Shown here in pieces: positions 58,463-64,000 of a stretch of 64,000 nucleotides of DNA; the stretch's first letter is position 1; every line of letters starts with the position of its first letter. The stretch covers positions 1 through 64,000 of the forward strand of contig CAWGTB010000011.1 in assembly GCA_963825405.1 (NCBI GenBank), written 5' to 3'. Under the pieces are notes generated by a model. The model saw only the letters and a program-made list of their open reading frames with translations. It was not told the DNA's origin and ran no database searches. Origin of the DNA: JACPNO01 sp963825405 (GTDB taxonomy: Bacteria; Acidobacteriota; Terriglobia; Bryobacterales; Bryobacteraceae). The translations under genes and the position numbers were made by a program.

Positions 58463-59980
58463 ACGTTGCGCACATCCTGAACAAGCTCGAAATCGAGCCG
58501 GTCAACTCCGGCGCCTCTTGGGGCCCCTGGATTCTGCAACCCGGCGGCGGCGAACTGGATTCGCTGAATCCGGCGGACGGTTCCAAGATCGCCACCGTGC
58601 GCATGGCCGGCGCGCAGGATTACGAAGAGATTGTCGAACGACTCGCGCGCGGCCTTCCAAACCTGGAGCCGCGTGCCAGCGCCCAAGCGCGGCGAAATCG
58701 TGCGCGAGATCGGCGACGAGCTGCGGCTCCACAAGGCCGAGCTGGGCGCGCTGGTCACGCTCGAGATGGGCAAGATCCTGGCCGAGGGCATGGGCGAAGT
58801 GCAGGAGATGATCGACATCGCCGATTTCGCGGTCGGCCTTTCGCGCCAGCTCTACGGCTCGACCATGCACAGCGAGCGCCCCGGCCATCGCATGTACGAG
58901 CAGTGGCATCCGCTGGGAATCGCCGGCGTCATCAGCGCCTTCAATTTCCCGGTTGCCGTGTGGGCCTGGAACGCGATGATCGCGGCCGTGTGCGGCGATT
59001 GCGTCATCTGGAAGCCTTCGCCCAAGACGCCGCTCACCGCCATCGCCGCCCAGAAAATCTGCAATCGCGTGCTGGACCGCAACGGCCTGGAAGGCGTCTT
59101 CAACCTGCTGATCGGCGAGAATGCGGTCATCGGCGAAAGGCTGCTGGCCGATCGCCGGATTCCGCTGATCAGCTTCACCGGATCCACGCCAGGTGGGCCG
59201 GCACGTGGCGGAGACCGTGGCGCGCGCGCCTGGGCCGCATCGATTCTGGAGCTGGGCGGCAACAACGGCATCATCGTGATGGACGATGCCAATCTGGATC
59301 TGGCCCTGCGCGCGGTGCTGTTCGGCGCGGTGGGCACGGCCGGCCAGCGCTGCACCTCCACCCGCCGCCTGTTTCTGCAAAAGGGAATCGCGCCGCGCAT
59401 GACCGACGCCCTGCTGGCCGCCTACAAGCAGGTCAAAATCGGCAATCCGCTGGATGAAGGCACGCTGATGGGTCCGCTGGTTTCGGCCGGCGCGGTCGAC
59501 AACATGATGCGCGGCCTGGACACAGTTCGCGCAGCAGGGCGGCGAAATTCTGCACGGCGGCAAGCACCTGGGCGGCATGCTTCGTCGAGCCGGCGCTGGT
59601 GAAGGCCCGCCACGACATGCCGATCCTGCGCGAGGAAATTTTCGCGCCCATCCTCTACCTGATGGAATTCGACACGCTCGAAGCAGGCCATCGAGTGGCA
59701 CAACGACGTGCCGCAGGGCCTCTCGTCGGCGATGTTCACCACCAGCCTGATTTCGGCCGAGACCTTCCTGAGCCACCGCGGCAGCGATTGCGGCATCGCC
59801 AACATCAATATCGGCACCAGCGGCGCCGAGATCGGCGGAGCCTTCGGCGGCGAGAAAGATACCGGCGGCGGCCGCGAATCCGGCAGCGATTCCTGGAAAG
59901 CCTACATGCGCCGGCAGACCAATACCATCAACTGGTCCAATGAGTTGCCGCTCGCCCAGGGCATCCGATTCGATCTGTAG
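58459..59980 (+). CDS. NAD-dependent aldehyde dehydrogenase, ALDH7/AASADH-like (frameshifted)
   Basis: This is an aldehyde dehydrogenase of ~507 residues, most like the ALDH7 (alpha-aminoadipic semialdehyde/piperideine-6-carboxylate) branch. Motifs are [19 protein letters not shown], the oxyanion FNFP region, [17 protein letters not shown] and the catalytic Cys in [14 protein letters not shown]. The C-terminal part has [18 protein letters not shown] and [16 protein letters not shown]. About five frame changes break it. Lysine or semialdehyde oxidation is the family precedent; with the YjhG-type dehydratase nearby, oxidation of a sugar-acid semialdehyde is possible. Confidence 0.87.
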
Positions 59981-60010
59981 GGAACTTTCCACAGGCCTGT
60001 GGTGTCTATT
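59981..60010 (+). promoter_or_regulatory. ECF-type (sigma-E-like) promoter of the sigma-factor gene
   Basis: GGAACTT (59981-59987) is the classic -35 of sigma-E promoters. With a 16-bp spacer, GTCTAT (60004-60009) is a plausible -10. A perfect 14-bp palindrome, CCACAGGCCTGTGG (59989-60002), fills the spacer. This suggests the ECF factor activates its own gene. Confidence 0.5.
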
Positions 60011-60063
60011 TTGTTGCAGGACGATTCCTGCTAACGTAGTAGGCACGTAGGGCATTTGTCCCA

Positions 60064-60726
60064 ATGGCTAGCCCGTTGCTGTTCGACCTTAACGCGAAGT
60101 CCCTCGAGCACCAAGCTCGAATCTCCGAGGACTTGGAACTGGTTGCCGGGCTGCGAGCAGGGTCCGAACAAGCATACGAGACGCTGCTAGCCAGGTTCCA
60201 ACAGCCGGTCTACAACTTGGCGCTGCGCCTGTTGAGCGATCCGGGCGATGCCAGCGACGTGGTGCAGGAAGTCTTTCTGAAAGTCTTTCGCTGCGTGATT
60301 CATTTCCGCCGCCAGAGCAGCCTCAAGACCTGGATTTATCGCATTACGGTAAATGAGGCCCATAACCAGCGGCGATGGTTTTTCCGGCATCGCAGCCGGG
60401 AAGTTGGTTTGGACGATCAAACCGAACAAGTGCAGTGCCGGATGGTTCCCGATTCGGGGCGTACTCCGTTTGAGTACACCTTCGACGGGGAAAAACACTT
60501 ATTGATCGAGGCGGCGCTGGCCAAGGTGAATCCGGTATTTCGCGAAGTAGTGGTTTTGCGGGACATCGAAGATTTGAGTTACGAAGAAATTGCCGAGGTT
60601 TTGCAGATATCGATTGGGACCGTGAAGTCCCGGATCATGCGTGGCCGGGAAGCTTTGCGGGAGGAACTGGCGGGTCAATTGGATCCCGCGCCGGCTATGC
60701 AGTGGACGCCCAAGACGGCCGAGTAA
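60064..60726 (+). CDS. ECF RNA polymerase sigma factor (RpoE-like)
   Basis: This is a group 4 sigma factor of 220 residues. Region 2 shows PVYNLALRLLSDPGDASDVV and QEVFLKVFRCVIHFRRQSS with WIYRITVNEAHNQRR. Region 4 reads FREVVVLRDIEDLSYEEIAE and VLQISIGTVKSRIMRGREAL, the helix-turn-helix recognising the -35. The next gene encodes its likely anti-sigma factor, 10 nt downstream. An ECF-type promoter in front suggests positive autoregulation. The stress signal is unknown. Confidence 0.95.
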   Translation: MASPLLFDLNAKSLEHQARISEDLELVAGLRAGSEQAYETLLARFQQPVYNLALRLLSDPGDASDVVQEVFLKVFRCVIHFRRQSSLKTWIYRITVNEAHNQRRWFFRHRSREVGLDDQTEQVQCRMVPDSGRTPFEYTFDGEKHLLIEAALAKVNPVFREVVVLRDIEDLSYEEIAEVLQISIGTVKSRIMRGREALREELAGQLDPAPAMQWTPKTAE

Positions 60727-60736
60727 GAGTGTAGAT

Positions 60737-61408
60737 ATGATTTGCGACAGCGTGCGAAAGACGGTACTCGCTCTCCTGGACCGGGAAACGGAGGAGAGCG
60801 GTGTTGCGGAACACTTGAATGCGTGCCGGGAGTGCGAACGATACGCGGAAGACGTAGACGATTTGCGCTCGGCAATGCGTGAAATGCCGGTGGCCAAAGT
60901 CCCGCTGCGGCTCGCCACACAATTGCAAGTCATCGCTTCGCGCGAGCGCGCCCGGCGTTTAGCGCATGTCAGTTTTTCCGCGATGCTGCGCTATTGGCGG
61001 GAAAATCTGCGACTCATTCGGGACAACATGATGCGGCCTTTGGCTCTGCCGGCGGCCGGTGGGCTGGCTTCGGCTGTGGTGCTGTTCAGCGTGCTGGTGC
61101 CGACGCTGGTATTCAGCCACCAGTTCCGCAACGACGTCCCCAGTGGCTTATACACGCAATCCCAGGCCAGCGTGGACAACTTGGCGCCGTTCGGTTACAA
61201 CGACGAGGACATCGTGGTGCAGGTGAGTATCGATGAGCGCGGATCGATCGTCGATTACGCGTTTCCGGGTGGGAAACCCAGCCAGCAGATCTGCAACGAC
61301 ATCGCCAACATGATCCTGTTCACTAAGTTCACACCGGCAACCGCATTTGGCGTACCCATTTCAGGCAAGTTGCTGGTATCGTTCCGCCGTTTCAATATCA
61401 AGGGCTAA
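60737..61408 (+). CDS. Zinc-finger anti-sigma factor with transmembrane helix
   Basis: This is a 223-residue anti-sigma factor. The N-terminal zinc-binding anti-sigma motif is HLNACRECERY (HxxxCxxC). One transmembrane helix (ALPAAGGLASAVVLFSVLVP) places the C-terminal half outside the cytoplasm. That half (EDIVVQVSIDERGSIVDYAF, then TKFTPATAFGVPISGKLLVS) resembles a TonB C-terminal-type fold, so it may be a sensor or envelope-contact domain. Regulated proteolysis or ligand sensing would release the ECF factor. Confidence 0.9.
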   Translation: MICDSVRKTVLALLDRETEESGVAEHLNACRECERYAEDVDDLRSAMREMPVAKVPLRLATQLQVIASRERARRLAHVSFSAMLRYWRENLRLIRDNMMRPLALPAAGGLASAVVLFSVLVPTLVFSHQFRNDVPSGLYTQSQASVDNLAPFGYNDEDIVVQVSIDERGSIVDYAFPGGKPSQQICNDIANMILFTKFTPATAFGVPISGKLLVSFRRFNIKG

Positions 61409-61418
61409 GCCGGCCCGC

Positions 61419-62192
61419 GTGTCACGACAAAAACTTGGCCAGCATTTCCTGATGCGCGGCTCTGTGCTTGAGCGCATTGCCCGCGCCGCCTGCCCAGAGC
61501 CTCCCGAACCCCTGGTGATTGAAATCGGCCCCGGCAAAGGCGCGCTCACCGAACGCCTGCTGCGCCGGGCTGCGCGCGTGGTCGCCATCGAGATGGATCG
61601 GGAGCTGGTGGACTATCTTGAGCGGAAATTTTCCGGTGTTACCACGCTCACTCTCATAGCCGGCGACGCTCGCCAAACGGATTTACGTCAATGGGGCCCT
61701 GCCGCGATAGCCGGCAACCTTCCCTACTACGCCGCCACGCCGATTCTGGAGCAAGTGGCGGCGCTCGGCGACACTCTGCGCCGCGGCGTTTTTCTCATCC
61801 AAAAGGAAGTGGCGGCACGCCTAACGGCACAGCCGGGAACGCGCGAATACGGCTATCTGACCGTGCGCACACAATTGTTCGCGGAGGTTCGTGCGCTCTG
61901 CGATGTAAAGCCTGGCGCGTTTCAGCCGCCCCCGAAGGTCGACTCCACGGTCATCCTTCTTGAACCGCAGGGGCGCGCGGCGGAACTCGGCATCCGCGAC
62001 ACCGTCGCATTTCTCGAATTTGTCAGCCAGGCGTTCCAGCACAAGCGCAAAACGCTGCGCAACAATTTAGCGCCGGCGCTCGGCAAGTCCGTCGTGGATG
62101 CGTGGCCGGAAGCCGGCATGCGCGCCGAGCAATTGTCGCTGGAACAATTCGCCGCGCTCTACCATCGCGCCGCAGCGTCCCTATCCAAATAG
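61419..62192 (+). CDS. rsmA: 16S rRNA (adenine(1518)-N6/adenine(1519)-N6)-dimethyltransferase
   Basis: RsmA (KsgA) dimethylates two adenines in 16S rRNA helix 45 during 30S maturation. GTG 61419 begins SRQKLGQHFLMRGSVLERI, the family's first motif. The SAM site is EIGPGKGALTERLLRRA, and the catalytic NLPYYAATPIL (NLPY) follows. The 257-residue length is typical. It follows the anti-sigma gene by 10 nt and overlaps the convergent permease gene by 12 bp. Confidence 0.95.
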   Translation: MSRQKLGQHFLMRGSVLERIARAACPEPPEPLVIEIGPGKGALTERLLRRAARVVAIEMDRELVDYLERKFSGVTTLTLIAGDARQTDLRQWGPAAIAGNLPYYAATPILEQVAALGDTLRRGVFLIQKEVAARLTAQPGTREYGYLTVRTQLFAEVRALCDVKPGAFQPPPKVDSTVILLEPQGRAAELGIRDTVAFLEFVSQAFQHKRKTLRNNLAPALGKSVVDAWPEAGMRAEQLSLEQFAALYHRAAASLSK

Positions 62193-63482
62193 CGCCTGCG
62201 CCGCCAGCACCAGCGCGAGCCCGGCCAGCGACGTAATCACTTTCATAACGGTCCAGGTCCGCAAGGTCTGCGTCACGGTCATGCCGAAGTATTCGTTCAC
62301 CAGCCAGAAACCGGCGTCGTTGACATGCGAGAGCACCGTCCCGCCGCAGCATACCGCGAGCACGATCATCTCCGGCCGGTAACCTGGAATCGATTTCACG
62401 AGCGGCGCGATGATACCCGCCGCGGTAATGATGGCGACGGTGGCTGAGCCTTGCGCGATGCGCAGCGCCGCCGCCGTCAGATACGCAACCAGCAGCGGTG
62501 AAATGTGAGATTGCGCGAGCGCGCCGCCGAGATACGGGCCGACGCCCGAATCGACGATCACCTGCTTAAACGCCCCTCCGCCGCCGATGATAACCAACAG
62601 CGTGCCAATGGGCGCGAGCGAATCCGTCACCAGGCGCAGGACCGCCGCGCGGTCAAGTCCGCGTCGAAAGCCGAAGAAAAGCATCGCCGCAAGCGCCGTC
62701 ACCAGCAACGCGGTGAAGGGATGGCCAAACAGTCCGTTGCGCGCGGCCAGAATCAGCAACACTGGCAGCAGCAGAATAAAGATCACCAAAGCCACGGGAG
62801 GAGCAGGTTGGCTCGATGCGTCTTTTTCCGGCTGCACCGCCATCGCCGGCACCGGGATGAACATGCGCTTCGCGACCCACCCGCCATATACGATCCCGCC
62901 GAGAATCGCCGCCGGAATAGATACGGCCAGTCCATACAAAATGGTCAGGCCCAAATCCGCGCCCAGCAATTGCGCCGCTGCGGCCGGGGCGGGATGCGGA
63001 GGTACTAGCGAATGCGTCGCGCTCAGAGCGGCGGCGATCGGCAATCCAAAGTACAGCAGCGACCGCCGCGATTCCCGCGCCAGACTCCACGCCAGCGGAG
63101 CCAGAATGATGAAACCCACTTCAAAGAAAAGCGGCAGACCAACCAGCAGCGCCGTGATCAGGACAGCCCAGCGCGCGCGCTCGCGTCCGAATTTCCCCAG
63201 CATCCAGTTGGCGACCGCGCTGCCACCGCCGGAATGTTCGACCAGACGCCCGATCATGGCTCCCAGACCGATTACTACAGCAATGAAACCGAGCGCCTCG
63301 CCGAAGCCCGTTTGGATGGATTTCAAGACCGCCGGCGCCGGCATGCCGGCCGCAAGACCGAGCGCCATGCTCGCGATCAGCAATGCCAGAAACGCGTGCA
63401 GCTTGACGACGAGAATCAGAAACAGGAGTAAAGCAATGGACGCGAGCGTCAGGAAAATCAGCGCAGCTCCGGAGACCGGCAC
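62181..63482 (-). CDS. GntP-family gluconate/sugar-acid:H+ symporter
   Basis: This is a 433-residue permease with about 12 hydrophobic segments. GntP motifs include PHPAPAAAAQLLGADLGLTI, FFEVGFIILAPLA and GCGGTVLSHVNDAGFW-like text seen as CCGGTVLSHVNDAGFWLVNE. The family imports gluconate, ketogluconate and related acids. GTG 63482 shares one base with the upstream serine hydrolase stop (TAGTG). It is about 5.7 kb from the YjhG-type dehydratase, so a functional link through sugar acids is possible but not by operon. Confidence 0.92.
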   Translation of the reverse strand: MPVSGAALIFLTLASIALLLFLILVVKLHAFLALLIASMALGLAAGMPAPAVLKSIQTGFGEALGFIAVVIGLGAMIGRLVEHSGGGSAVANWMLGKFGRERARWAVLITALLVGLPLFFEVGFIILAPLAWSLARESRRSLLYFGLPIAAALSATHSLVPPHPAPAAAAQLLGADLGLTILYGLAVSIPAAILGGIVYGGWVAKRMFIPVPAMAVQPEKDASSQPAPPVALVIFILLLPVLLILAARNGLFGHPFTALLVTALAAMLFFGFRRGLDRAAVLRLVTDSLAPIGTLLVIIGGGGAFKQVIVDSGVGPYLGGALAQSHISPLLVAYLTAAALRIAQGSATVAIITAAGIIAPLVKSIPGYRPEMIVLAVCCGGTVLSHVNDAGFWLVNEYFGMTVTQTLRTWTVMKVITSLAGLALVLAAQALFG

Positions 63483-64000
63483 TAGTCGACGAGCGATGAA
63501 TTGGCGATGGCCATGAACGCGTTGCGCTCGGTGTTGGCAGCGGGGCGCTGCACCATGAATACTCCCACCAGGTCTTTCGTGGGATCCACCCAGCCCTGCG
63601 TGCCGAATGCGCCGCCATGTCCGTAGGAGCCGATCGAAACCAGAGGCAGCGTGACTTCCGCGACGGGCAAACGCGAGATGGCCCAGGCGAGTCCATAACC
63701 CATGCCGGCGGAGTGCCCGGCTTCAAGATCACCGGTGTGCAGCGCGGTCATCACCTGCACGGTGGAACGCGAAAGAAGCCGCGCGCCGTTGTACGTGCCG
63801 CCGTTCAGCATCATCTGATAAAACGCCGCCATGTCGGCAGCGGTTGAGTAAATGCCGCCTTCCGGAAGCGGATTGCGCGCGCCCTTGCGATAGAGCAGAG
63901 CCCCGCCGCCCAAGGTGTCGTCGCCCATCTTTTTCAGTTTGTCGTGCTCCAGCACGTAGCAGGAAGCGATGCGGTCGAATTTTTCAGCAGGCGGAAAGAA
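63482..64000 (-). CDS. Beta-lactamase-related serine hydrolase (partial, 5' end outside window)
   Basis: The visible C-terminal ~172 residues belong to the class C beta-lactamase/penicillin-binding-protein-like serine hydrolases. Segments are GGGALLYRKGARNPLPEGGI, STAADMAAFYQMMLNGG and the third active-site region YGHGGAFGTQGWVDP. The SxxK nucleophile lies beyond the window edge. The frame is open through 64000. It overlaps gntP by TAGTG, so hydrolysis of an ester or lactone may feed the permease substrate. Confidence 0.85.
   Translation of the reverse strand, partial: FFPPAEKFDRIASCYVLEHDKLKKMGDDTLGGGALLYRKGARNPLPEGGIYSTAADMAAFYQMMLNGGTYNGARLLSRSTVQVMTALHTGDLEAGHSAGMGYGLAWAISRLPVAEVTLPLVSIGSYGHGGAFGTQGWVDPTKDLVGVFMVQRPAANTERNAFMAIANSSLVD

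Overview
This is a GC-rich bacterial chromosome segment, most likely from an Acidobacteriota of the Bryobacterales/Solibacter type. The best taxonomic marker is a secreted protein (41351-43638) ending in the Solibacter-type C-terminal domain known as TIGR03437. Supporting signs are many Tat- or Sec-exported oxidoreductases, a CarD regulator next to a cytochrome oxidase operon, and several small conserved-looking proteins of unknown role. I see no transposase, phage gene, integrase or CRISPR array. No gene-free stretch exceeds 300 bases; the longest gaps (28747-28971, 34221-34440) hold a promoter for carD and nothing recognisable, respectively.

Layout. 0.1-12.1 kb: a CAU tRNA, a frameshifted FAD oxidoreductase, the large helicase Lhr, a secreted ceramidase-like enzyme, a subclass B3 metallo-beta-lactamase-type protein, and two M1 metallopeptidases on the minus strand. 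12.1-17.5 kb: a TetR gene divergent from a five-gene operon (SDR, RibD-type reductase, Tat amidohydrolase, cytochrome c fused to a copper-monooxygenase-like domain, secreted unknown). 17.5-23.7 kb: a small Cys protein, a YfhO-type membrane protein interrupted by a heptanucleotide minisatellite, a Tat aldo/keto reductase and a hybrid histidine kinase. 23.7-28.8 kb: a cytochrome c oxidase operon (coxB, coxA, two subunit III genes, subunit IV, a small CxxC membrane protein) behind carD. 28.9-37.6 kb: a TIM-barrel epimerase, tRNA-Asp, a secreted thiol-redox/propeller group and a gluzincin-TPR protein. 37.6-47.9 kb: an MFS permease, a GNAT acetyltransferase, histidine ammonia-lyase, the TIGR03437 protein, a D-threonine aldolase-like enzyme, a FliA-type sigma factor and a ZIP transporter. 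47.9-53.1 kb: a LysR gene divergent from leuABCD. 53.1-64 kb: lgt-lspA, a YjhG-type sugar-acid dehydratase, an epimerase, a radical SAM protein, an aldehyde dehydrogenase, an ECF sigma/anti-sigma pair, rsmA, a GntP permease and a partial serine hydrolase.

How genes fit together. leuABCD covers the leucine branch. The cox genes encode one terminal oxidase. The TetR operon looks like an inducible oxidative pathway acting partly outside the cytoplasm. YjhG, the aldehyde dehydrogenase and the GntP permease suggest sugar-acid oxidation, though they are not one operon. lspA and lgt overlap and process lipoproteins.

Quality warning. About twenty genes carry one or more frameshifts and one carries an in-frame TAG. 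They cluster at 13.8-20.2, 30-44 and 52.7-60 kb, while 1.4-13.7, 20.3-30, 44-52.6 and 60-64 kb are clean. Local sequencing error is the simplest explanation, so 'frameshifted' here does not mean proven pseudogene.

The most unusual DNA signal is a heptamer, CGCAGAG. It builds both the arms of two long palindromic elements (39721-39811, 57506-57589) and the 21-copy minisatellite inside the yfhO-like gene (19732-19877).
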